Source of the DNA: an uncultured Gemmatimonadales bacterium
GTDB taxonomy: Bacteria > Gemmatimonadota > Gemmatimonadetes > Longimicrobiales > Gaopeijiaceae
Reading direction: 5' to 3'
Length of the DNA stretch: 63,675 nucleotides
Assembly: GCA_937919655.1 (NCBI GenBank)
Contig: CALFPJ010000108.1
Span: 1 to 63,675 of the forward strand
The notes under the pieces are model-generated. The model ran no database searches, had not been told where the DNA came from, and was given only the letters and a program-made list of their open reading frames with translations. This document shows positions 1 through 8,156 of the stretch, piece by piece; within the stretch, counting starts at the first letter, position 1, and each line of letters begins with the position of its first letter. Made by a program: the position numbers and the translations under genes.

Positions 1-35
1 TTCTCCCATTTTGCGCTTTTGGATTTCCTATTCGT
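1..35. repeat. 35-bp direct repeat, copy 1
   Basis: This stretch matches 6621-6655 at 34 of 35 positions in the same orientation; the shared core reads TTTTGGATTTCCTATTCGT. A degenerate second unit follows at about 49-76 (TTGGATTTCCTATCCG). It lies just beyond the 3' end of the amidohydrolase gene. What it is remains unknown; it could extend left of the window. Confidence 0.7.
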
Positions 36-123
36 TCGCGTCTCACCTCATTTGGGCCGTTGGATTTCCTATCCGCTCGAGAAGAGACTGCCGCAATTCG
101 CCAAAAGACTTATCCCACCTCGG

Positions 124-1623
124 CTAGTTGCGAGCACCGGAAGCAACTTCTTCTGCAGCATTGAGCAAGCTGTCCAGGGCGGGTCGCCCCAGGTAGATAC
201 CGCGCGAGACCACACCAGCGATCCGCCGTGTGTTGCGGATGTCAGTGAGTGGGTCGGCGTCCAGAATGACGAGGTCAGCCAGCTTGCCCACCTCGACGGT
301 ACCGAGGTCAATGAGGCCGAGTACAGTGGCAGGCGTTGATGTAGCCGCTCGGATGGCGTCCATGGGAGACAGGCCGGCTTCGACCAATAGCAGCAACTCG
401 TCGTGGAGACTGAAGCCCGCAACCTGCCACGGCGCCTCTACGCTGAGATCTGTCCCAGGTAGCACTGGAACTCCGGCACGGTGCATTCGGCCCACGAGAT
501 CCGCGAGCGCCTCGTATCGGTCTCTCGCAGCCTGAATGCCTTCCCCGGCGAAGAGAGGCGACGTCGCGCTCGCCTTCCACATCTCCAAAACGTCTCCTGA
601 GACGTAGTCCATCTGCCTACCCTCCAGGACTCGTCGACCATCGAACTCTGGATCCACTGACCTGAACGCTGGGTGCCCCACCACAAGTGTGGGCACGAGG
701 GCCGTCCCGGCTTCACGAAAGGCCTCGACGATGAGCGATGCCTTGGATTCATCGAAGGTCCGCAGGAGTCGGTCGGTGAAGTCCGGGCCCATGGCCAGTG
801 CAAACGGGGCGAAGAACTGCCCTGACGTCCGCGCTGCGTCCATGGCCGCGAGCAACTCGGCGCGGAGGGCCTCCTCGTCCGACGAGGCTGCGAGCAGGAG
901 GCCTCCGAGTACGCTTCCTCCATGCTCCACCGTGCGTTGACCCGCCGCAGCAACCGCGGTCACGGTCATCGACGTAGGGACGTGGCCGTCGACGGGCAGA
1001 CCTTGGATGTGCGATGCAGCCAGAACGGCAGCGTACTCGTCGGGCGCGAGCCAGTCGCGCACTTTGATGAAGTCCGCACCCGCGGCCTTGAGATCCTCAA
1101 CCGTCGTGGCGGCGCCAGCGACGGTCACATGAACGTGGCCCGCGTAGTCGATGGGAGAGGCGCCGTCGATGTTCGGTCCGCTCCACACAACCCGCGGTCC
1201 GACGATCGAGTCCGATGCCACCAGGACGCTGCGCTCGGCGAGTAGCTCTGCGCAGCGCGGGTCACATCCCATGTCTCGGATGCTCGTCACACCATTCGCC
1301 AAATAGAGATCCAAGACTGTCTGATCGGCGTTGGTGTGAGCGTGCACATCCCAGAGCCCCGGGATGACATGACGACCGGTAGCATCAATGACCGTGGCCT
1401 CCGAGGGCACGTCGATGCTGTCAGAGGGCCCCATCTCTTGGATTCGTCCGTCCTTCACCAGCAGAGTCTGGTCGCTCTTCGCCTCCGGAGCAGACCCGTC
1501 AATCACCGTGGCGTGGATGATCGCGAGCGTGGCTGACTCGTCGGGGCCTGCGCACGCCGTGAGGCCGGCCGACACAAAGACCAGTGCTAGCCATCCACTT
1601 ATCGTTCCGCCATAACTCGCCAT
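124..1623 (-). CDS. Exported amidohydrolase family lipoprotein
   Basis: Metal-dependent hydrolase of the amidohydrolase superfamily, probably acting on small cyclic amides or dipeptides outside the cytoplasm; the substrate cannot be told. The ATG at 1623 is preferred over longer versions because it follows an AAGGAG ribosome site and opens a lipoprotein signal with lipobox LTAC. After the signal comes the typical beta-sandwich start, then the HAH metal motif in VIPGLWDVHAHT, and near the end the GTD motif and the closing sandwich motif GKLADLVILDADPL. The product is 499 residues, normal for the family. It is monocistronic as far as can be seen. It resembles the other amidohydrolase genes at 8157 and 13910. 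Confidence 0.85.
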   Translation of the reverse strand: MASYGGTISGWLALVFVSAGLTACAGPDESATLAIIHATVIDGSAPEAKSDQTLLVKDGRIQEMGPSDSIDVPSEATVIDATGRHVIPGLWDVHAHTNADQTVLDLYLANGVTSIRDMGCDPRCAELLAERSVLVASDSIVGPRVVWSGPNIDGASPIDYAGHVHVTVAGAATTVEDLKAAGADFIKVRDWLAPDEYAAVLAASHIQGLPVDGHVPTSMTVTAVAAAGQRTVEHGGSVLGGLLLAASSDEEALRAELLAAMDAARTSGQFFAPFALAMGPDFTDRLLRTFDESKASLIVEAFREAGTALVPTLVVGHPAFRSVDPEFDGRRVLEGRQMDYVSGDVLEMWKASATSPLFAGEGIQAARDRYEALADLVGRMHRAGVPVLPGTDLSVEAPWQVAGFSLHDELLLLVEAGLSPMDAIRAATSTPATVLGLIDLGTVEVGKLADLVILDADPLTDIRNTRRIAGVVSRGIYLGRPALDSLLNAAEEVASGARN

Positions 1624-2346
1624 TGGAGCACTCCTTGGACCACACAAGACACCTAGCCAAATCGAGTCGCTATTGTACAGCGGCAACCTAGTTCGCGAAT
1701 CTGGGCGAACGGCTCGATGTCGTCGGTCGAGTACTATAGTGACATCAAGTTTGAAGCTTAGTATCAAGCTTGAAGTGCAACAGGGACTAAGCAGCGGTGG
1801 ATAGGAAGCATTCAGCGCACGAGTGGTATAGTGGTGCGCAACTGAATCGCGACCGTTAGCTCAACCCAGGTGACCATCAATTCACGTGTGTGATTCCCAA
1901 AGAAGAAGAAGAGGAGCGGGTAGAGTAGGCGTGAGGTGGACAACGCCGCGTAACACTGGGCCGGCGGCGACCTCCGACCCAACCGGCGCGACCAGGAGTG
2001 AGCTGGAAAAGAGTTGTGGGAGTTTGGATTAGATGTGAACCTGGAATTGAAAGTGGAGCCGGTTCGGAGGCCCTGAACGTTACAGGACATTTCTTGATAG
2101 GCTAAGCGAGTCCAGAACGAGCGACGGCCCCGTCTTTGTCTGGGGCCGGCTCAACTGTCGCTCCGAGAGTCCGGCCAAGGGATAACGCCGATTTTGCAAT
2201 CCCATGGGGACTCCCATGAGGCGAGGGTCACACCGGGAGGCGCGCCGCCGCCCTCGGTTGTCGCCGCTCTACGACGGTGCTACGATGGCCTCGTCGCCTT
2301 CCCGCTGCAGCTTCCTATTGAACATCCACCTCTGCGATTCAGACGC
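1624..2346. other. Intergenic region, no convincing gene
   Basis: This 723-base gap holds no reading frame with recognisable protein character. It includes an AT-rich patch around 1738-1775 with repeated AAGCTT/TTGAAG words upstream of the leftward amidohydrolase, which may contain its promoter. A short hairpin (CGGCCCC at 2125-2131 with GGGGCCG at 2142-2148) precedes the rightward DUF305 gene. Confidence 0.4.
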
Positions 2347-3093
2347 ATGATGAGCGATCCCCGGAGGCACCTGCCTCTACCCTATGTTGCTGCCGCGCTG
2401 CTGCTGAGCGCACTGTCCACGGTCGCGTGTGCCGGTGCCGGCGGCCCCACAACTCCAGCGCCCCGTTCTGGAGCCGGCGCCGCGAACGCCCCGCCGCCAG
2501 CCCCTGATCTCGCCCGACTGGAAGCGCTGTACCGCGCCCGAGCAGACAGCGCTCTGCAACGGGTCAGTGACGCCGACGCCCACTTCATGACCGGCATGAT
2601 CCACCATCACGCCCAGGCGCTCGTTATGTCGGCCTGGGCGGCCACCCACGGTGCGAATGCCTCGGTACTCACGCTAACCGCCCGGATCACGAACGCTCAG
2701 AAAGACGAAATTGCTGTGATGCAACGCTGGCTCCGTGAGCGGGACCGGCCGGTTCCGGAGGTCGACGCGGGCGGAAAGATGGCCCCGGACTCGGGGATGC
2801 AGATGCCCGACATGGACATGTCCGACACGCAGATGCCTGGGATGTTGTCGCCTCAGCAACTTCTCGATCTCTCCCGCGCGCGGGGCGTCAACTACGACCG
2901 GCTCTTCCTCACCTATATGATCCAGCACCACAACGGCGCGGTGACTATGGTTCATGAATTATTCGCCACCGATGGAGCCGCCCAGGACGATTTTGTCTTC
3001 AAGTTGGCTTCCGACATCCAGGTGGACCAGGCTACCGAAGTCGCCCGCATGCAGCAGATGCTCGACGGCCTCCCGTCCAATCACGACCGATAG
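2347..3093 (+). CDS. DUF305 family lipoprotein
   Basis: Secreted or membrane-anchored protein of the DUF305 (ferritin-like helical) family. The family is often found beside copper-handling proteins, but its function is not settled. The start at 2347 gives an arginine-containing n-region, a hydrophobic stretch and a lipobox TVAC; an in-frame extension to 2194 lacks a signal and is rejected. Two copies of the family hallmark are visible: FMTGMIHHHAQALVM and LTYMIQHHNGAVTM. Between them is a Met/Asp-rich segment (QMPDMDMSDTQMPGM) that could bind copper, by analogy to methionine-rich copper proteins. It sits 34 bases upstream of the propeller lipoprotein and is probably cotranscribed with it. Confidence 0.85.
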   Translation: MMSDPRRHLPLPYVAAALLLSALSTVACAGAGGPTTPAPRSGAGAANAPPPAPDLARLEALYRARADSALQRVSDADAHFMTGMIHHHAQALVMSAWAATHGANASVLTLTARITNAQKDEIAVMQRWLRERDRPVPEVDAGGKMAPDSGMQMPDMDMSDTQMPGMLSPQQLLDLSRARGVNYDRLFLTYMIQHHNGAVTMVHELFATDGAAQDDFVFKLASDIQVDQATEVARMQQMLDGLPSNHDR

Positions 3094-3127
3094 CTCAACC
3101 CGCCACCAACGCCCAAGGAATTATACG

Positions 3128-5155
3128 ATGAGCCCGAATTTACCGACCCCACTCCGCACCTTCTGGGCGAACGCCGCTCGGACCTGCGTACGCGCAAGGC
3201 CGCTGGGCCTGACCGCCGCGTTGGTGGCACTCTCCAGCTGCGGTGGCTCCTCGGCGATGCCGGGCGGCATGTCGAGCATCGCCCCCTCGATGGCGATGCG
3301 ACCGTTGAGCGTGGAGGCGCCCAGCCCGGACCCCCGAGTGGGTTTGCGGGCCGGCCTCTTCGACGCAGAGGAAGCGGCGTGGAATCTACGGGTCGTGTCC
3401 AAGACGCCTCCGCCCGAGGCCTTCGTCGGTAAGACGAATTCAGACTTGGCCTTCAAGGGCAACTACGCGATCCAAGGCAACTACGATGGCGTGCAGATCT
3501 GGGACATCACGAATCCGAGCGCCCCGACGACGGTGATCACCCACCTCTGTCCGGCATCTCAGAGTGATGTGTCGGTATTCGGAGACCTTCTGTTCGTGTC
3601 AGGGGAGGGGATGACGGGCCGCCTCGATTGCGGCGCCCAGGGTGTGCAGGAAGCGGTGAGTCATGATCGTCTGCGCGGCATCCGCATCTTCGACATCAGT
3701 GACATCCGGAGCCCGAGGCACATCACCAACGTGCAAACGTGCCGAGGATCGCATACGCATACGGTGCTCGAGGACCCGAACGATCAGGACAACGTGTACA
3801 TCTACGTGTCCGGTTCGGCCCCCGTGCGCCCTGCCGAGGAGTTGGCCGGCTGCTCGGATGCATCGCCGAACCAAGATCCAAACTCGGCCCTCTTCCGCAT
3901 AGAAGTCATTCGTGTGCCCATCGCACGGCCTCAGGACGCGGCGATCGTGAGCTCGCCCAGGATCTTCAACGACCTCGTGGCTCCGCCCACGCACGGTCTG
4001 GCACCTGACGACATAATCGCTATGGACGAAGCCGAAGCCGCAGGAGCGTTCGTGGCGGAGTTTGAAGGACGGCGCAGGATTTTGGGGGACCGGACCACAC
4101 GACCCCTCCTCAACGGCATCATGACCGCACGGGGCGGCACGAGGGTGTCGGCCGCCGACAGCGCAACTCTCCGAGCCTCTATCCCGGCGATGGCTGAGAG
4201 CTTGATGGGCGGCGGGGGTGACGGTCTCGGCCCCACACAGTGCCATGACATCACGGTCTATCCTGCGATTGGGCGGGCGGGCGGTGCCTGCGGGGGCTAC
4301 GGCCTGCTCCTCGACATCACTAATCCGATCGATCCGAAACGTCTGTCAGCCGTATCGGATTCGAACTTCGCCTATTGGCACTCGGCCACGTTCAACAACG
4401 ACGGCACCAAGGTCCTCTTCACCGATGAATGGGGCGGCGGTGGTGGTCCGAAGTGCCGCGCCTCCGATCCGCCCGAGTGGGGTGCGAACGCCATCTTCAC
4501 GCTCGATGACCAGGATATGGATTTCCGGAGCTACTACAAACTCCCCGCGGCTCAGACGTCGCTTGAGAATTGTGTGGCGCACAACGGATCGCTGATCCCG
4601 ATCCCCGGCCGCGACATCATGGTACAGTCCTGGTACCAAGGCGGCGTCTCCATCTTCGACTGGACGGATGCGAACAACCCCGTCGAGATCGCCTTCCATG
4701 ACCGCGGTCCATCCGATGCGAATCGGATGGGCGCAGGCGGCACATGGTCCGTCTATTGGTACAACGGAGTGTTGGTGAGTTCCGAGATCTCACGGGGGCT
4801 CGACATCTTCGAGCTTTTGCCTAGTGACGCACTGTCGCAAAATGAGATCGATGCTGCGAAGTCGGTGCACTTCGATCACCTGAATTCGCAGGGCCAGCCG
4901 CAGATCGTCTGGCCGCACACGTTCGCCCTTGCGCGCGCCTACGTCGATCAGTTGGAACGGTCGCGGGCTGTGTCTTCTGCGTGGGTCACCGAAGTGCGTG
5001 CGGGGCTGACGGCCGCGGAGGCCACATCGGGTTCGGCCCGACAGTCTGCGTTGACTGGCATGGCGAGCCAGATCCGTGGGCAGGCCGGCCAGTCCGGGGA
5101 CGCCGCTAAGGTCCGCATGTTGGCGGACGCGTTGCGCGGTTTGGCGGGCAGTTGA
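3128..5155 (+). CDS. LVIVD-repeat beta-propeller lipoprotein
   Basis: Large exported protein (675 residues) built from repeats of the LVIVD type, which are predicted to form a beta-propeller; the exact role is unknown. The ATG at 3128 follows AAGGAA and gives an arginine-rich n-region, a hydrophobic core and the lipobox LSSC. Repeat units such as GVQIWDITNPSAP, GIRIFDISDIRSP and GVSIFDWTDANNP recur through the protein, and histidines and cysteines are frequent in the middle. The C-terminal 120 residues are a separate helical Ala/Arg-rich segment. It follows the DUF305 gene and ends just before a strong hairpin, so the two form a small exported-protein operon. Confidence 0.8.
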   Translation: MSPNLPTPLRTFWANAARTCVRARPLGLTAALVALSSCGGSSAMPGGMSSIAPSMAMRPLSVEAPSPDPRVGLRAGLFDAEEAAWNLRVVSKTPPPEAFVGKTNSDLAFKGNYAIQGNYDGVQIWDITNPSAPTTVITHLCPASQSDVSVFGDLLFVSGEGMTGRLDCGAQGVQEAVSHDRLRGIRIFDISDIRSPRHITNVQTCRGSHTHTVLEDPNDQDNVYIYVSGSAPVRPAEELAGCSDASPNQDPNSALFRIEVIRVPIARPQDAAIVSSPRIFNDLVAPPTHGLAPDDIIAMDEAEAAGAFVAEFEGRRRILGDRTTRPLLNGIMTARGGTRVSAADSATLRASIPAMAESLMGGGGDGLGPTQCHDITVYPAIGRAGGACGGYGLLLDITNPIDPKRLSAVSDSNFAYWHSATFNNDGTKVLFTDEWGGGGGPKCRASDPPEWGANAIFTLDDQDMDFRSYYKLPAAQTSLENCVAHNGSLIPIPGRDIMVQSWYQGGVSIFDWTDANNPVEIAFHDRGPSDANRMGAGGTWSVYWYNGVLVSSEISRGLDIFELLPSDALSQNEIDAAKSVHFDHLNSQGQPQIVWPHTFALARAYVDQLERSRAVSSAWVTEVRAGLTAAEATSGSARQSALTGMASQIRGQAGQSGDAAKVRMLADALRGLAGS

Positions 5156-5162
5156 GTTGACG

Positions 5163-5196
5163 CCGGGAGGCGGGCGCTAGGGCGCCCGCCTCCCGG
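5163..5196 (+). terminator. Strong GC hairpin after the propeller gene
   Basis: A perfect 15-bp stem (5163-5177 with 5182-5196) with a TAGG loop lies 8 bases after the stop codon. No T tract follows, so termination may be imperfect or factor-assisted. Confidence 0.6.
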
Positions 5197-5370
5197 GATC
5201 GGCTCGGCCCTTCGGGACACTCCGGTGATGGATATCGCTATCACCTCCGCGTCGGGAGCACCTTGGCTCGTTATGGAAAACGGCGTGAACGGGTCGGTGC
5301 GGGACCCATCTGAACATGGCCCGACTATGCGCCTCTAGGCATATTTCCTAGATAGCATAAGAAGTCGAAG

Positions 5371-5877
5371 TTGTTTCGGATCGACGGCGAGGACCGAGCA
5401 GGTGTCGAACGCTTGCTCCGCTACTGTGCCAGGCCGCCCTTCGCGCTCGAACGGCTCTGGGCTCCCGGTGGTATCGTCTCCCTCGCCTCGCCCGAGTCCC
5501 GACTCGTCTATCGCCTGCCCACCAAAGGTGGGGTACCCAAGCCGACACCGGATGGGCGCACCCAGCTGCTGAGCCCAGGACCAAAGTCCTCCACCGATCC
5601 TGAGCCCGCTCCCCCCTCCAACCCCGCTCGTATCCGCTGGGCTACTCTGCTCGCTCGGATCTACGGGGTGCTGCCGCTTCTCTGTCCCGCGTGTGGTCGT
5701 CAGATGAGCATTCTCGCGTTCCTCACCGACCCGCCCCCGATCTCGTCCGCCCGTTTGGGACGCCCGTGGGCCGCCCCAAACGGATCCGGACCAGCTCGAC
5801 GACGCCCTGCAGAGCGCGCGCTGGCGCACCCGGGGCCGGCGCTGGTGGAGATCGTCACGGACGCCCAACTCGTGTGA
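5371..5877 (+). mobile_element. IS91-family transposase remnant (C-terminal part)
   Basis: The translation carries the C-terminal signature of IS91-type transposases: an RAGVERLLRYCARPPFALERL-like segment, then a YRLP motif, a GRTQLLSP motif and a zinc-binding LLCPACGRQM segment. The N-terminal catalytic tyrosine domain is absent and internal stretches are shortened, so this is a dead fragment. It abuts the truncated egtD and lies inside a zone of broken genes, suggesting that past transposition or recombination shaped this part of the chromosome. Confidence 0.75.
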
Positions 5878-5890
5878 GGGAAACCCCTCC

Positions 5891-6420
5891 CTACTGATCG
5901 GGCTCGGCCCGTGCGAGCAACTGCACACAGAACAGCTCATCCGAATCAGTCCGCGTTCGGGTTGCCGCCAGCCCGGCCGACAGGGCCAACGCAGCGAAGG
6001 CGTCCAGGGTGTACTTGTGAGAGTACTCCGTGACGATGGCTTCCCCTGCCTTGAACGTGACGACGTTGTCGCTCAGGCGGACCTCCTGGCTGGTTCGGCT
6101 CACGAGATGCATCTCGATACGGGACGCCTCGGTGTTGAACGGAGCATCGTGACGGAATGCCGACGGGTCGAAGTCGGCGCCCAGCTCCGCGTTGATGCGG
6201 GCCAAGAGGTTGAGGTTGAAGCGGGCGGTGACACCGGCCGCGTCGTTGTAGGCCGCGCGGATGCGGTCCAGGGGCTTCACCAAATCGAACCCGATGAGAA
6301 CGGCCCCGTCCCCCCCCGCCAGCGCGAGCATGCGTTTCATCAGACGCGCCGCCCCCAATACCGAAAAATTCCCGATGGTGGACCCGGGAAAGTAAGAGTT
6401 CACAGACTGAGGCATCAGGC
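5891..6420 (-). pseudogene. egtD: egtD fragment (L-histidine N-alpha-methyltransferase, C-terminal half)
   Basis: EgtD trimethylates histidine to hercynine, the first step of ergothioneine synthesis. The visible part starts near SYFPGSTIGNF and continues with LIGFDLVKP, AYNDAAGVTARFN, the RIEMHLVS segment and TEYSHKYT, all characteristic of the family. A complete EgtD is about 320 residues; only about 175 homologous residues remain, and the N-terminal half with most of the SAM site is missing. An open frame runs on to 6523 but that extension has no family resemblance. No egtB is adjacent. The break lies about 200 bases from the 35-bp repeat and close to another truncated gene. Confidence 0.8.
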
Positions 6421-6620
6421 GAGACGACTCGCCCACCCGTCGCCGTGCGGCGAGGTCTTGGCTCCCCTGGGGATTCACCCGCCCATCCGCGCATCCCCCT
6501 GACCCATCCGTGTATCCATCCACCGTTACGAGCTGAGGGCCCAGCGGTATCTCGCCTCGCGAGCGTCACTCCGACTTCTGCCCCGTGTCCCTTCACGTCT
6601 CGTCACGCCTTTGCTTCGCT

Positions 6621-6655
6621 TTCTCTCATTTTGCGCTTTTGGATTTCCTATTCGT
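6621..6655. repeat. 35-bp direct repeat, copy 2
   Basis: Same sequence as 1-35 with a single mismatch and the same orientation. It lies in a roughly 270-base stretch with no coding signal (about 6421-6694), between the broken end of egtD and the broken start of a molybdopterin dehydrogenase gene, so it sits at or near a rearrangement junction. Confidence 0.7.
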
Positions 6656-6694
6656 CGGATTCGTTCCGGAGACGCGAAAGCACACGCCCGGGTC

Positions 6695-7378
6695 GGGTGG
6701 CTGCGCTCTGTTACGAGCATCCAGCACGGCTTCGCGGTGGGCTCGATGGTGGACGAAATCGCCGAAGCGACCGGGCAGCGTCCTGACGAGGTCTGGTTCG
6801 AACTCTTCGGCTCGGTGCTGTCGGGTGCGGAGTTGAGCGATGCCGACCGCCCCGAGCCGCGGCCCCTCGTGGCCGAGCGACTGAGCGTGGTCTTTCGCCG
6901 CGTTGTCGAGATGTCCGACTACGGGCGGGCGTTGCCCGACCGGACCGGTATCGGGTTGGCCGCGTGGACCAGCTTCGGGAGCTTCACTGCCGCGGCGTTG
7001 GAGGTGACGGTCGGCGAGGGTGGTGAAGTGCGCGTACCCCGTGCCTGGACCGCGATCGACTGTGGTCTGGCGGTCAGCCCGGACCTCGTCAGGGCACAGA
7101 TGGAAGGAGCCGTCGTCTTCGGCCTGTCGATCGCGCTGCACGGCGAGCTTACCGTGAAGAACGGAGCAGTGGTTCAGGACAACTTTGACAACTACGAGGT
7201 GTGCCGCATTCGAGAGGCACCGGAAGTCAAGGTCGCGCTCTTCGAGAACGAACACCCCCTGGGCGGGGCCGGAGAGCCGGGTGTTCCGCCGGTGGCACCT
7301 GCTCTGACCAGTGGAATTTTCGCGGCGGTCGGCAAGAGGATCCGCCCTCTACCTATTGGGGATCAGCTCACGGAGTAG
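6695..7378 (+). pseudogene. Molybdopterin dehydrogenase large-subunit fragment (isoquinoline 1-oxidoreductase beta type)
   Basis: The translation matches the C-terminal end of xanthine-dehydrogenase-family large subunits, closest by eye to isoquinoline 1-oxidoreductase beta. Visible motifs are FAVGSMVDEIAEATG, AIDCGLAVSPDLVRAQMEGA, FGLSIALHGE, the molybdenum-site loop GAGEPGVPPVAPA and the ending GKRIRPLPI. A full subunit is about 700-750 residues, so more than two thirds is missing. Homology begins without a start codon at about 6695, some 40 bases after the 35-bp repeat. No small subunit or maturation genes are near. It is probably inactive. Confidence 0.8.
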
Positions 7379-7437
7379 CCGATCAAGCGACGCAGGGTAG
7401 GCACTATCACTTCCACTGCACTGGAGGAGCAGCACGC

Positions 7438-7809
7438 ATGTTGAAGCGCCTGACCGTCACCCCCGCGATCGCTCTCCTGATCGGTGCGTGCGGTCCGCCG
7501 CCGCCCCCACCCCCGCCTCCGCTCCTCGATCCCACGGGTAGCTACGACTTCACCGTTGTGGCGGAAGGGATAACGGTCAACGGACTCCTCACGATCCGCG
7601 GTTCGTCGAAGGAGGACTACGCCGGGGCCATCGACTCTGACATGGGGTCGGCGATGATGACCCAGATTGAGATCGATGGGCAGCCGATGTCGTTTTACAT
7701 CGCCGCAGCGGATATGAGCGGTGAGGTCGAGTTCGACAGCACCGGCTTCAACGTTGGAAGGAGCGGCGGGATGGGGACTGCGAGCTTTCGCGGAACCAAG
7801 AGAGAATGA
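7438..7809 (+). CDS. Small proline-rich lipoprotein, unknown function
   Basis: A 123-residue predicted lipoprotein: the ATG at 7438 follows GGAGG, and the short signal ends in lipobox LIGAC. A run of prolines follows the acylated cysteine, then a compact beta-rich domain beginning GSYDFTVVAEG and ending GTASFRGTKRE. Such short domains resemble those seen beside amidohydrolases in related genomes, but I cannot name the family. A longer frame back to 7201 overlaps the dehydrogenase fragment and is rejected. Confidence 0.65.
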   Translation: MLKRLTVTPAIALLIGACGPPPPPPPPPLLDPTGSYDFTVVAEGITVNGLLTIRGSSKEDYAGAIDSDMGSAMMTQIEIDGQPMSFYIAAADMSGEVEFDSTGFNVGRSGGMGTASFRGTKRE

Positions 7810-8156
7810 GGTTGATCTTCTGAATGCTTTAGCGCGACCGGCGCGGGGACTCGTCGCGTGATCTCGACCGCACTTCTCACCCTGGGCTCTATTTCTTGTG
7901 GACAGGCACGCTCCTCACGGTGCGAGGGGCGGTTCGACTGAGCGAAGAGTACGGACTCTCGCAGGGCTTCGTGGGGTTGGCCGTGTTGGCGGGTCGGCAC
8001 CGACCTGCCCGAAGCTCGGTAACGCCTTTCCCGACTCCCGATTGTCTGCGGCTCGTGTGCGCCCTAAGGTGCACCATCCGACGATAGCCGGAAGGGGTAT
8101 GTATGGATCCGTTCCGACGCATCTACCATGCGAAACAGCAACCCACGGAGTGGTCC
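7810..8156. other. Intergenic region, no gene seen
   Basis: This 347-base stretch has several short frames on both strands, none with recognisable sequence or a ribosome site. It presumably carries the promoter of the large gene starting at 8157. Confidence 0.4.

Noticed and set aside
1812..2090. 92-codon frame on the minus strand in the first large gap
   Set aside because: Composition is irregular (poly-Phe run, no family features), there is no ribosome site, and it is in a gap between divergent genes.
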